Shown: positions 20,701 through 28,112, counted from the stretch's first letter. The stretch: DNA of 38,883 nucleotides from Endotrypanum monterogeii (GCA_000333855.2 CM007338.1:611812-650694), one strand, 5' to 3'. The notes: a model not told the origin generated them from the sequence alone. Numbers and translations are program-made.

Positions 20701-20778
20701 TACAGGAGCTATTACCAAGACCCCACTGCTCGTCACCCTCAGCAACAGCCAGCAACATCACCGGCCCCGCCGCGATGA
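14764..20778 (+). CDS. Giant PAP/OAS1-type nucleotidyltransferase (TUTase/poly(A)-polymerase-like), 2004 aa
   Basis: The catalytic part starts near residue 925. The palm motif is FGSVNMRTVLPDGDNDVTVE: Gly974-Ser975, then Asp984, Asp986 and Asp988. The third acidic residue is D1116 in NYDITIGQFGG. Then come FLHEMDAVIGGQHLLKR, KAWCSYEAHILGGQGGYIG, FARFLKFFAYFDFDRY (from 1319), and MNVLDPLRWSSN (Asp1496) with NHLQRIQRAF. This series in this order matches the plant PAP/OAS1-superfamily proteins (GS...PDGDxD; DPLR...RI..AF) rather than known kinetoplastid RET1/TUT3-type enzymes. It should add nucleotides to RNA 3' ends; base preference is unknown. Two Ser/Pro-rich inserts interrupt the domain (about 994-1075 and 1190-1315). 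A CPSC motif (C1479, C1482) may be half of a zinc site. The first ~900 residues are disordered, with polySer, a basic KRKKKKNKHK stretch (371-380, possible nuclear signal), a QPY repeat and polyPro/Gln. The C-terminus is Gly/Tyr/Gln-rich. The start is the first ATG in over 300 bases. Confidence 0.88.
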   Translation: MCDKGAESTLSSSGGLDPLLTPAAVADCDGALPALRQRVEAVASSSGAPVLSSRGLGSGSIGVTHSPESHSSGVGGRKSRLWRAGSFHDASVLMTAVSPDTTSHSCEPLLDNGDFATSLRSEGDVITAPHTCEGLPLSPLGPEAQAHLHDNDILGTSNLSRAGLVYAATIGSCSVGEQPPPDDTDTPLLGLQCSPSLPSDWGDAHHIRHTHPKASCNTRSAGGDEGLTNLVTSLSMGSAQSSSGSGSSSSSSDGTQPPCEAPPPPMSTPKPKKISLPRAVDESQDRGGKQSAIQQQDLFIRCEAPHAPGGSDSSLPTACSSERTSVVATQPISVQLLPPSLFPSEKGTGGNASGQTVDMDNSNAIAPSTQKRKKKKNKHKVPTSALKESGITSATMCTGAAKDAASLDTASGTVSNPATVTASLPPPPISMMTGGDIGHLNSAISGPLRTAGSGPGDGNGVESSVPHRDFPEQQQQQQPVRPRGRLATMDDCMQASAMNGDGGGYPAAMGYSNNNRVAGTDGGSGDCTSGGIAAGSQGGSALMMPMSMAGHNYQYQQHNCRNGSELGGVYNLYPNGITDYGRVTSGSMSSAHTPMSHQGLQGNHQPYQQPYHQPYQQPYHQPYQQPYHQPYQQPYQQPYHQPYQQQQPPYHHPMQPPPLSGGGSATAQPCHVNTGHSRQGAVLTSGRVDGVPKYTSPLPPPPPPPPPPQHQQQQQHQPPYYNSYQNFSQSSQSYYYGGVSSATDGGDPKASQGRRSMLTGEGGGGMEGDVRPDYSSGLYAHGQTTRVSKQYNGEDAPGRVQGHVPTEGVVLPPPQLYRNINCSSAMSLSSSAGMLYYPPESTALAPATMAASIANNHSANHSHISNGSRRFVSRGMVTRDDSMALDDVARSARGEEMAADAALQPIFQFTSEVSPRLCRLIEREVLTYLTPSLACLQRRRSQLQTLAGYITAALRHAGQHTGHEYGDISYYIFGSVNMRTVLPDGDNDVTVEVEGLVPRESTLTPPPSPPRSSSLSTSTSLSDGTAAAADVPVKPVMFPVTTDSSTGSVDGTMQLTTTADGCPRLVAPVVLSIASGDVLGRVRDYLRSVKTPLFVDSLVMAEVRVLKLAMEGCNYDITIGQFGGVNCVRFLHEMDAVIGGQHLLKRTLLLLKAWCSYEAHILGGQGGYIGSYAATVMLISMLNTVEFLEDLGADHTSSRSRGGSDGKGSTAAVPTEHLMSRDSVVDVEDELLLHNLASSSKGPEARSDEATPTRAVRADQEGEGAQMTAPSPTISCCGGGRPGFDSTGGQGQSPPRTAGECAATPADASARPLSPLTLFARFLKFFAYFDFDRYCVTAFGPLPLHKISSTPLDLSYLEVDAAHSRPLEGVAAADRAATDLDFLGLTAEGEAAIGHLVRRRQRPLLTVSGVKHLLDEVNRSRRAERQARYDARCRQEHQAQSRSDTGRQHSALHHQSTRCTAPVQLDRAGCAAEDVGLMCPSCNTAVFPVRDMNVLDPLRWSSNMVRGVCRNHLQRIQRAFLEGLRLLDMASQVLSKDISQTDVAGDGASGSAARTTSNAGTGGVTGGGRNAGASSAKFAASPISQLSAVSAASSSSRSWTGSAANGGVGQVRVQQRVVGDASTYGTPGGATENGGGCNEGQRCPGYPAPHSQCTHREVDVLGMLFPRTIDAIRKHSHINCPWSREGTGMAPLTGVPQCLACPKPSLLCAPAIHRMCQPQLIFRAPSTTCAGVRQLRPSQSASEKIELTPSAASPMPSTAQALGGRRGNVASVEQLASRLEEVYKAQDTSEAARYDGPLGEAVLPVTDQCQGRYNAMGGVTGAPPPSLSSPAVPLIQGNAYGQGAVVEGIMQHRPHPMYGSGGGYAPSYPSIPLSPATLEEEYYAAHGGGASGGDASGAGGSSGYGPSVGYQGNRQMLPVSQQQHHFPQQSYARIDPMASLAMQGGYVTNTGDGAANSTQQSYAPNYTTPMPMEGGGYFSYRSYYQDPTARHPQQQPATSPAPPR
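15485..15520 (+). repeat. In-frame AGC/GGC repeat (poly-Ser/Gly)
   Basis: Inside the nucleotidyltransferase gene, AGC codons alternate with GGC and then run as pure AGC, encoding a Ser/Gly tract in the disordered N-terminus. Confidence 0.85.
16573..16698 (+). repeat. In-frame 24-bp tandem repeat encoding HQPYQQPY units
   Basis: Four 24-base units in a row (the first three identical by eye), then a partial copy and degenerate units, encode repeated HQPYQQPY from residue 604 to about 650. The near identity of the units points to recent expansion, so length polymorphism between strains is likely. Confidence 0.93.
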
Positions 20779-20972
20779 TACCGAAAAGTAGTACGCACCG
20801 GGATGGGCGCGTGTCCGCGTACAGTTGCGGACTTAGGGTGTAGGTGCAGCATGAATGCCCATGAGTGACAGCAGCAGCGGTGCTTCCTGGTGCACAGGTG
20901 TTGCAGCTACAACTATATTAGACACGTGTGAAGTGGTTGTGGGTGGATGGTAAGGTGGAGGCGGGGGTGGGC

Positions 20973-20973
<1 letters not shown>

Positions 20974-21012
<39 letters not shown>
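20974..21012. repeat. (GT)n microsatellite left of gap 2
   Basis: About 19 GT units followed by G-rich GGGA repeats that run into the Ns. Confidence 0.95.
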
Positions 21013-21013
<1 letters not shown>

Positions 21014-21039
21014 TGGGAGGGAGGGAGGGAGGGGAGGGT

Positions 21040-21193
21040 NNNNNNNNNNNNNNNNNNNNNNNNNNNNNNNNNNNNNNNNNNNNNNNNNNNNNNNNNNNNN
21101 NNNNNNNNNNNNNNNNNNNNNNNNNNNNNNNNNNNNNNNNNNNNNNNNNNNNNNNNNNNNNNNNNNNNNNNNNNNNNNNNNNNNNNNNNNNNN
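21040..21193. other. Assembly gap (154 Ns)
   Basis: A run of N bounded by low-complexity (GGGA)n on the left and (GGT)n(GT)n on the right, so the break was probably caused by the microsatellite. Confidence 0.98.
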
Positions 21194-21211
21194 GGTGGTG
21201 GTGGTGGTGGT

Positions 21212-21249
<38 letters not shown>
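21194..21249. repeat. (GGT)n(GT)n microsatellite right of gap 2
   Basis: Seven GGT units pass into about 18 GT units. Confidence 0.95.
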
Positions 21250-21250
<1 letters not shown>

Positions 21251-21759
21251 AGAGGAGAGAGAGGAGGAGGGGCTGCTGAGAATGACGCAGAGGCGGGCAG
21301 CTTGTGCGTGTTTTTGGTGTCGATGTATTGAGAAAAGATGTGCGTCTTCGCAATGTCTCCCCCTCTTTCCCCCAGCAGCGTATCCGGAACATTCCCTCGC
21401 TGTTTCCATGTTTTTTTTTGTTTTCGACCATACGTGCCTCGGAGGGGGTGCGCTCTTCTCATTCGGGACGTCGACGTGTCGGATACGGTACATTATCCTA
21501 GATGAGAAGAGGGTCCCAGGGCATTATCCCATCTATATTTATTTGTCTTTACCGTTTTTGTGCAATGTTTGAATTCCTATTATAGGTGATGTATGGCATA
21601 TGAAGACTCGATAAAGAAGTTGACGGTGTGTGTGGGGGGGGGTGGAGGTGGAGGAGGCAATACGATCATCGCTGCTGGTGGTGGCGATCGCTCAAGCACT
21701 TCGATTGTTTTGCAGCATACAGCGTGTCTCCTCCTAGTACTTTTCTCTGCAAAGAGCGA

Positions 21760-21778
21760 TGACGACGACGACGACGAC
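21760..21778. repeat. (GAC)6 trinucleotide repeat
   Basis: GAC units in the non-coding spacer. Confidence 0.85.
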
Positions 21779-21924
21779 ACCACAACATCACAATACAAAG
21801 CCACCCCCTCCCTCTTCCTCCCTTCCTTTATCCATTGATATTATTACGATCTTCCGCGGTATTGAATACACAATCAAAAGGCGGCAGCGGATTTTGTGCT
21901 CACCTGCGTCCCCGCTCCATTTGC

Positions 21925-21926
<2 letters not shown>

Positions 21927-21954
<28 letters not shown>
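21927..21954. repeat. (GT)14 microsatellite
   Basis: Uninterrupted GT units. Confidence 0.95.
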
Positions 21955-21957
<3 letters not shown>

Positions 21958-22466
21958 GGATGCTCCTGTGCATCCTAGTGCTGTATACTCTCTCCCCCAT
22001 ATTGCTCCTCTGGTCCGGGTTTGAAACCCCGTCCCTTTTTATTTTATTTAGAATCTTTCACTGCCTTAATAATAATAAAAAAAAAGTTTATCTTTTTCTT
22101 TCTCCATACCCCCTTTTCTGATTCTCCCAAGAGCTCCCCCTGTTGACAATGCAGCGGAGGGATGCACTTGTCGTAGCACTGTGATCGACTCGCGCTCGCT
22201 TCTAGGGCAACAGCACACGGGTGCACTGATACCCAGAAGGCATGTCGAGGGTAGTGCTCATAAAGAGCAGAATTTTTTTTTTTGTGTGATGTACCGACCC
22301 GTTTGAGTAGCACCCGGGGCGCTTTGTGCAGCAGAGATTCGAAGCGACTGTGTGCTTCTGGTACATTGGGGAGGACTGGATGATCTCGGGGTGATAACTC
22401 AATCCTAGCTGCTTGGGTCTTCTCTATTTGTGTTGGTTAGGGGCATCCGTCATCTCAAAAATGTGA

Positions 22467-22489
22467 ACCTGTGCGCTTTGTGCACAGGT
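22467..22489 (+). other. Perfect 8-bp inverted repeat (hairpin)
   Basis: ACCTGTGC and GCACAGGT are separated by seven bases, so the transcript can form an 8-bp stem. It lies in the presumed 3' UTR of the nucleotidyltransferase mRNA. Function unknown; a stem this short can occur by chance. Confidence 0.55.
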
Positions 22490-22645
22490 GGAAGCGACGC
22501 CGCTGATGTCAGCGCTTCCCAGCAGTGGTTCTATGGGGGGGGGGGCGCCAATCATGATAGTGGAGATCGCTGAGGCTGTTTCCTGTTTTCGGGTAGCGCG
22601 GTTCCCTTTGCGATCGCACCCCCTTCCCCCCTTCCCCCCCCACCC

Positions 22646-22646
<1 letters not shown>

Positions 22647-22670
<24 letters not shown>
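22647..22670. repeat. (AC)12 microsatellite
   Basis: AC units directly after a C-rich tract. Confidence 0.95.
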
Positions 22671-22676
<6 letters not shown>

Positions 22677-22850
22677 ATAGGATAGTTTGCTTGCATGTAA
22701 GTCTACACGACCTGTACGGATAGCGTTTGTTCAGGTGATGCTGGAGGCATCCCTGTTTTGCTTTTCCGATCTCCTTTCGTGACGACTAAGCTTCTCTCCC
22801 CTCTAATTTCTGCGGCTTTCCGCTTCTCCTATCTTACACACACACACCAC

Positions 22851-22852
22851 AG
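22851..22852 (+). promoter_or_regulatory. Candidate spliced-leader acceptor AG for WDR60
   Basis: CCACAG follows a strong T/C tract (about 22790-22835). The mature leader would be about 207 bases and contain no ATG before 23060, which supports that start. Confidence 0.55.
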
Positions 22853-23059
22853 GAACAAGCTTGGTTTCTCTACTTGTCCCAGTCAAGGAGAAGCATCCTA
22901 CACCGACTAGTCCTTCCCCCTTTCCCCCTCGAAGTCAAAAAAAAAAATCACACATACGGGAGGCCAGGGAGGGAGTCGATTTTTCTTCTTTTGTTTGCAC
23001 GGGTGCCAATTTTTTTGCTTTTGGTTTGGCCGTTTATATTATCGTTTGCTTCGTTGGAA

Positions 23060-25816
23060 ATGTCGGAGACTGACGAGGAGCGCAGGCTCCGGAGAGAGAA
23101 GAGGAAGCGGGAGGCTGCTCGGAAGGCCGCGGAGGCGGAGAAGATTTCTGGCGCCACTTCTCTAGAGGCGCCTCCACCACCACGAGATACATCGCATACC
23201 GCAGCAACTACGAGTGCCATTGCTGAGAACGCAGGGACGACCATCTCCACTGGTGATACGCATGGTAAGCGAAAGGAGACAGAAGAGGAGCGGCGAATTA
23301 GGAAGGAAAAGAAGCGTGCACAGCGAGAGGCGCGGCGGGAGATGGAGGCTGCCGCTGCTGCTGCCGATGAGGTTGCATTTCCTGTTGCCGGTTCGATCAC
23401 CCCGAAGGAGCTCTCGAGGGCGGAGCGCCGTGCGGCCAAGGGGAAGGAGCACCAGATCAGCGCTATCGCCGGTGGCAATACCGATGAAATGCCGCATGTC
23501 AAGAGCGATGCCCATCAAGAGCTAGAAGCAGCACTGCTACAGGCGATCGAGGAGGAAAACCGGGCTGTCATGGCCCAGAGCGCGACGAGCAGTCGCAGTG
23601 CTGCCGAAGCGGGGCAGAGACGTGCCGAGGAAGAACGTGAGCGAAATAGACTGGCGTCAGCTGAGCAGCGCGCAAATAGTAAGCGTACGGAAAAAGAGGC
23701 GCGCCGCCGTCTTCGGCAGGCGTCCGCTGTAGATAAGCGACAGGAGACCACCGATGCAGAAAGGACTGGCTCGCCGGTATCTGGGGCCACTGACAGAATG
23801 GGATCGAGTCCTGAACCCGCCTTTGACGCGAGCGGGCTCCAGCGCCAGGGGTATCGCCTACAATTTCTGAAGGATTTGGCACGGGCCACGGCTTTGCGGC
23901 GCATGGTGGACTTCGACAGCAGCAGCGGTGTCGTGTTGGATCTGGCACCACAGAGTGCCTACGATCTCTATATTCGCGACTTTGGTAAGAAGGGCCGCGA
24001 GCAGGCTGGCGTGCAGGCACCGCCGGAGGAAGAGCGACTGGACGCTGGCACTCAGATGGAGCGGAGCAAGCTGCGTGCACGCGGGTCACAGGTACCAGAT
24101 GATCTTGGTATCTGCCCAGAAGAGGAGTCGGAGCGGCAGTTTTTTCAGCTGCGACGTAACGCGATGTTGCGTGGGGGCAAGAACGGCGGCGCTGGTGCCG
24201 GAGACGCTGCCGAAGATGGCTACAAGGCTGATGCCGAGGAAGGTGAAGAGATGGCTGGCAAGTCGGCTGGGGATGCCGTCGGTAAAAAGAAGTCACGATC
24301 AGTGGACGCATCGTTGCTGGAGCGTTTCCTCACGAACACGCTTCCAGTGATGAACGCAGTGCTAGACGAAAACAACGCCACCGCGGCGGGCTCAGCTGTA
24401 GCAGCATCGTCGGGGCCGTCAGACAGCTCAAAAATGAGGGTGTCAACGGCATTCTCGTCGTCGTATACGGCTTTCTGTTGGCGAGGCACGCGTAACCGTC
24501 CAATCGTGCAGGTCCTGCTGAATCCCTCCAACTCTCGCCAGGTTTTTGTTCTCCATGGAGCTGTCAGGGAGACCGGAATCTCCCCAGAGCTCGACACGTT
24601 TCTATCAGTGCTGCTCCTGTGGAGCGTTCACGAAGCTGCCATACCGGAGCGTGTCTTCACCTCTTTCTCTTCCGTGACATGTATTTGTGTGAGTCCCTCT
24701 CGTCCTCACATTATCTACGGTGGTACTGCAGAGGGAAACGTGTGTGTCTGGAATGTTCGTGAGCCAGACCGGCTACACCTCGCTGCAGGTCGCTACGAGC
24801 GAGTGGTCTTTCGCCTTCCCTCCTACACAACAAGCTGGCAGGCTGGTGGCCACAGTGCTCCGGTGCGACATGCTCGCGTTGCAGGGTACAATACCACTGC
24901 GGCTGTTGGCCGAAAGGAGGAGCAGTACGAGCAACTTGTTTCAATGGATGACACTGGTGTCTTGTGTTACTGGGCACTGAGAGAGACTCGCGACCCCTTT
25001 GAGATGAGCAATGGGGGCACCACTGCTGGCGCCGCAGTCGGCCTCGGTTTGCAGGACAACGATTATGGCCTACACCCTGGTACTGGTGTTCGTTTGCAAC
25101 TTTTAAAGGGGTCAGCGCTTGCAGCCACCGCCACAAACACCGGGGCACGGCAGCAAGACGAGGGGAACCATGCTGCTGTGGTTTACAGTGCTGGTCTTAC
25201 TAGTGGCTTCGACTTCTCCCCTGCTGACGGCTCTCAGTGCGTGCTGACGGCGCCACACGGCGTTGTGCGCTGCACTCGGTTTGGTGGAATTCCGTCACCG
25301 TCCTTGTACGGTCCCACCGGCAACCTCGGCAGCTGGAGGTGCGGCGTGGTATCGGAAGAAAACGATCACTGCGCGGGGGCGGTGGCGGTGCCGTGCTGTG
25401 TTCAGTATAATAGAGTTGACCCACGGTGGTTCGTGGTGGGCTACGAGGATGGTACTGTACGGCTGTACCTCCAACACGTGGCAACACCGCAGGTTACAGT
25501 CGAGGTGGGTAACTATCCTGTTGTGGCAGTCCGTTGCAGCGGTACGATACCGTGGGTGGTGTGGGCACTGGATGAGAGCGGGGAGTTGCACCTGATCGAC
25601 TTCGCGTATCACCGCAGGCAAGCACCACGCCTTTCACACGCACTGACGCAGCCGGACACTGGATTATGTACCTGCATTGATTTATCGTCGAAGGACGAAA
25701 AGGCAGATCAGCACTTCCTCGTTGCAGGATTCGAGAACGGACTTTTCCAATTGCATACAGTGGATGTCGAGAAGCTCCGCGTGGCGAACTCGGAGCGCGA
25801 CGAGAAGTGGATTTGA
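23060..25816 (+). CDS. WDR60: WDR60-type dynein-2 intermediate chain (DYNC2I1), 918 aa
   Basis: The N-terminal ~260 residues are highly charged (Arg/Glu/Lys, coiled-coil-like), starting MSETDEERRLRREKRKRE. A conserved block follows: YDLYIRDFGKKGREQAGVQ (from residue 301) and then GTQMERS, matching the YDLYIR-FGK-QA-VQ signature of WDR60 proteins. The C-terminal half (about 455-918) is a degenerate WD40 propeller with repeat cores such as GTAEGNVCVWNVRE (555-568), FVVGYEDGTVRLYL (near 790) and FLVAGFENGLFQLHTV (near 890). WDR60 pairs with WDR34 as intermediate chains of dynein-2, which drives retrograde intraflagellar transport; in this organism that means flagellum assembly. The frame runs open upstream to 22874 without an ATG, so 23060 is chosen. 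The propeller has a long Gly/Ala/Thr-rich insert near 645-700. Confidence 0.87.
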   Translation: MSETDEERRLRREKRKREAARKAAEAEKISGATSLEAPPPPRDTSHTAATTSAIAENAGTTISTGDTHGKRKETEEERRIRKEKKRAQREARREMEAAAAAADEVAFPVAGSITPKELSRAERRAAKGKEHQISAIAGGNTDEMPHVKSDAHQELEAALLQAIEEENRAVMAQSATSSRSAAEAGQRRAEEERERNRLASAEQRANSKRTEKEARRRLRQASAVDKRQETTDAERTGSPVSGATDRMGSSPEPAFDASGLQRQGYRLQFLKDLARATALRRMVDFDSSSGVVLDLAPQSAYDLYIRDFGKKGREQAGVQAPPEEERLDAGTQMERSKLRARGSQVPDDLGICPEEESERQFFQLRRNAMLRGGKNGGAGAGDAAEDGYKADAEEGEEMAGKSAGDAVGKKKSRSVDASLLERFLTNTLPVMNAVLDENNATAAGSAVAASSGPSDSSKMRVSTAFSSSYTAFCWRGTRNRPIVQVLLNPSNSRQVFVLHGAVRETGISPELDTFLSVLLLWSVHEAAIPERVFTSFSSVTCICVSPSRPHIIYGGTAEGNVCVWNVREPDRLHLAAGRYERVVFRLPSYTTSWQAGGHSAPVRHARVAGYNTTAAVGRKEEQYEQLVSMDDTGVLCYWALRETRDPFEMSNGGTTAGAAVGLGLQDNDYGLHPGTGVRLQLLKGSALAATATNTGARQQDEGNHAAVVYSAGLTSGFDFSPADGSQCVLTAPHGVVRCTRFGGIPSPSLYGPTGNLGSWRCGVVSEENDHCAGAVAVPCCVQYNRVDPRWFVVGYEDGTVRLYLQHVATPQVTVEVGNYPVVAVRCSGTIPWVVWALDESGELHLIDFAYHRRQAPRLSHALTQPDTGLCTCIDLSSKDEKADQHFLVAGFENGLFQLHTVDVEKLRVANSERDEKWI

Positions 25817-25879
25817 AGGCAATGCCCAAGTAAGTAGAGATGCCAGCCGAAGTCCGCCTCTCTCTTTCTCTGTCGGTGC

Positions 25880-25913
25880 GTGTGTGTATGTGTGTATGTG
25901 TGTGTGTGTGTGT
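25880..25913. repeat. (GT)n microsatellite
   Basis: GT units with TATG interruptions, directly 3' of the WDR60 stop. Confidence 0.9.
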
Positions 25914-26059
25914 ATTGGGGGAGTGGAGAGCACACCGCTTATTTTATTTTTTTTTCTCCGCTTTTCTTCTGGGTCATACTGGATGTACTTGAGAAAGATG
26001 GAGGTGGATGCGACGACTCCATAGATGACAGCGATGAAGAAGAGCAATGCGCCGGAGTT

Positions 26060-26093
26060 TGTGTGTGTGTGCGTGCGTGTGCGTGTGCGTGTA
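26060..26093. repeat. (GT)n/(GCGT)n microsatellite
   Basis: GT units with regular GC substitutions. Confidence 0.9.
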
Positions 26094-26786
26094 GACGTAA
26101 ACATCCTGTTGTGGCATTGCGCACTCAATGAGTGCGTGGACTGCCCGTTTGCACGCCTCTCGTATTCCCCTTTGCAGGTTTCTCAACTTCCTTTATATAT
26201 ATCTATCGGTCTTCATCTATACATATATGTATATATGTGTGTGTATTCACCTTTGGCGATGTGCGTCAGGTACTGTTGAGCGCATGGGGATTTTCCTGAT
26301 CAGCTTCTTAAATGGTACCCCTACTTTCCTTACTCGCACAGTCCCAGGTAAAGGAGAGTAACAATAGAAAACAAAAAGGGGTCGTGTTAGTAGATCGCTG
26401 ACATCGGTGTTGGGGTATGTGCTGCAGGATCCACCAACAGCGCTGTTGTGGGAAATGGGCGCGAGAGCTTCGGTGGGTGGGAATGGATGGGCGACCTTCG
26501 TTTTGTAGCGTCTGGCACTAGATGATCTGGCGCTGCTGCGATGTGCTTTTTTTTTTTTTGAGTCAATCCTTTGTCCCTCTTTTCGACCACCCGTGCGTTC
26601 TCCAATTTGTTTGTGCGTGTGTGGTTGCTTCACCTTTCGCGATTCACCGAATGATCAGTGGACATAGTGAAGCGAGCGGTGCGATACAATCACCTATTGC
26701 TGTTTCCATGTGAGCGATTCCGATGACAGACGCACTAGATGATGTCGACTTCTCCTTTCCCACTTGTTTATTTCTCCCGTATCTGT

Positions 26787-26788
26787 AG
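26787..26788 (+). promoter_or_regulatory. Candidate spliced-leader acceptor AG for the TraB-like gene
   Basis: CTGTAG after the tract TTCTCCTTTCCC...TTTATTTCTCCC (26752-26780). Use of this site leaves a 60-base leader containing one upstream ATG. The next AG (26813-26814, TGCAGG) would exclude that ATG. Confidence 0.5.
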
Positions 26789-26808
26789 GATCGAAGCCTA
26801 ACCTCTTG

Positions 26809-26943
26809 ATGCAGGTGGCTGTGCTTCCATCTAAGAATACACAAGACGATGCCGTACGATCGCGAAAAAGTCGCTTCCATTATCTCTTCATGGACACCTC
26901 TCTCATGCAGAGTGCAACGCGTTGTGGGGGGGTTGTCGCGTAA
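26809..26943 (+). other. Possible 44-codon upstream ORF overlapping the TraB-like start
   Basis: An ATG at 26809 opens a 44-codon frame that ends in TAA at 26943, out of frame with and running past the main ATG at 26849. It would only be in the mRNA if the AG at 26787-26788, not that at 26813-26814, is the splice site. If translated it would reduce main-frame initiation. Confidence 0.3.
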
Positions 26944-27883
26944 ATGTTATCCTCTGTGCTTGGTACACCACACCTACGCCACTACTGCTGCACGTGGTAG
27001 CCACAGTGAAGCTCCGATAGGCTCTACCTTGTCATCATCTGCGGGAGGCACATCCGAGACACCGCGTAAGTTTATGTACTCCTCTCGAATTCGCTACACA
27101 GCACCGTGGCGCAGCAAGCAGATCACCGACTTCCTCATCTGCCGAGACGGAGTGGCCGTGTCCATTGCTCACACCTACCGCCACCCAGACACTGACATAA
27201 CCATCACCCTCATCCCACTACGTCATTTCGCGCACCCTGAATTTTTCCAACAAGTCGATGACCTGTGTAATCAACACGACTCGGTGCTCATGGAGGGCCG
27301 CACGCCGCTCAGTGGGACACCTTACTCGACGATAGTGCCACATCGAGAGCGTCTCAAATGCCCGCGTCCAGCGGATCATGAAGATGACGAGGGCTGGGAG
27401 CCACGCGACGTCGAGAGCTTCTATCAACCTTTTTCATGGGGTGTAGCAAATTCGCCTAACCATACTGTTGTACACGCAGCAGACAAGTACGACTACGAGA
27501 GGCTTCCGTGGTGGTGTTCCGTGCGCTTCAACGCACCCGTCGTCGGCAGTCTGGCTCGAGAGCAGCACTGTCTGAACATGGTCTATCCTCTCCGAGAAAA
27601 CATGTATAAGTCTTTTGCCATCCCCTGGGGTGCCGCCCACATGCCTGTCTTCCACGAGATGCTGCTCGAAAACGGGTTCGAGAATGTGGGTATGTGCTCC
27701 CTCCTCGTTTTGAAGCGCATCGACGGCACGATCAGCGAGGGTGAGTTCGGCAAGATGCAGCGTTGGCAGCGCCGGCGCGCTCGTCGCGTGGGGTACCTGT
27801 ATGGCATCGGCCTCTTCTCTGCATGGTGGGTCATCATCTCGCATCTCAGTGTCGACTACCGCCGTGGGCCGAGAGAGATGTGA
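26849..27883 (+). CDS. TraB/GumN/TIKI-superfamily-like protein with C-terminal membrane anchor, 344 aa
   Basis: A strand-loop-helix-strand block, TITLIPLRHFAHPEFF then HDSVLMEG (residues 118-150), resembles the first motif region of the TraB/PrgY/GumN/TIKI fold, in which a GX2H histidine and a glutamate lie about 20-25 residues apart (here H126 and E149). Near the C-terminus, SFAIPWGAAHMPVFHEMLLENGF carries the second GX2H motif as G261-A-A-H264, with the usual following hydrophobic-MP-LLENGF pattern. The first motif is PLRH, without the glycine. A hydrophobic segment at about 314-332, after an Arg-rich stretch, looks like a C-terminal membrane anchor. The first ~75 residues are poorly conserved-looking and may include a targeting signal. 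TIKI members are metalloproteases and TRABD sits on mitochondria, but the substrate here is unknown. The family call rests on motif reading, not on a profile search. Confidence 0.75.
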   Translation: MPYDREKVASIISSWTPLSCRVQRVVGGLSRKCYPLCLVHHTYATTAARGSHSEAPIGSTLSSSAGGTSETPRKFMYSSRIRYTAPWRSKQITDFLICRDGVAVSIAHTYRHPDTDITITLIPLRHFAHPEFFQQVDDLCNQHDSVLMEGRTPLSGTPYSTIVPHRERLKCPRPADHEDDEGWEPRDVESFYQPFSWGVANSPNHTVVHAADKYDYERLPWWCSVRFNAPVVGSLAREQHCLNMVYPLRENMYKSFAIPWGAAHMPVFHEMLLENGFENVGMCSLLVLKRIDGTISEGEFGKMQRWQRRRARRVGYLYGIGLFSAWWVIISHLSVDYRRGPREM

Positions 27884-28112
27884 TGGCCAACGTCACCAAG
27901 TCTCTTTATGTGAGCGTCAAACCGACCAACGTCCTATCGCTGTTCTTTTTTTTTCCCTCAGAGAAGACCACGGCAAGAAAAAAAAAAAGTTTCTGTAGAA
28001 CCCAGGAGCGTCAGGGAGTTCAGCAACTATCATGGGGTGTGATGCCACGTTTCTTGATGCAAGTCATCTTTTTTTTTTTATCGTCGCTTTTTTATAAATC
28101 CCTCGTGGGTGC

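Larger units (their letters stand above)
20779..23059. other. Non-coding spacer with a second assembly gap
   Basis: About 2.3 kb between the nucleotidyltransferase and WDR60 genes. It holds GT and GGT arrays flanking a gap, a (GAC)6 run, a (GT)14 array, a short perfect hairpin, a CA array and the likely trans-splice site of WDR60. The final ~200 bases are the presumed WDR60 5' UTR; the frame is open there but lacks an ATG. Confidence 0.75.
25817..26848. other. Non-coding spacer between WDR60 and the TraB-like gene
   Basis: About 1 kb with GT arrays, a TA-rich stretch (26193-26240), a G-rich segment around 26400-26520 and a T tract at 26549-26560. No credible gene; the last part holds the splice site and a short upstream ORF of the next gene. 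Confidence 0.75.

Noticed and set aside
20833..21572. ORFs of 110-214 codons on both strands
   Set aside because: They cross the 154-N gap and GT repeats; no coding content.
22010..22036. tRNA-like T-arm (GGGTTTGAAACCCC)
   Set aside because: Not the usual GGTTCGANTCC B box, and no acceptor stem, A box or anticodon arm could be found upstream at the right spacing.
22874..23059. N-terminal extension of WDR60 with a hydrophobic segment
   Set aside because: It starts at a non-ATG codon and contains no ATG; the apparent membrane segment is translated T-rich leader.
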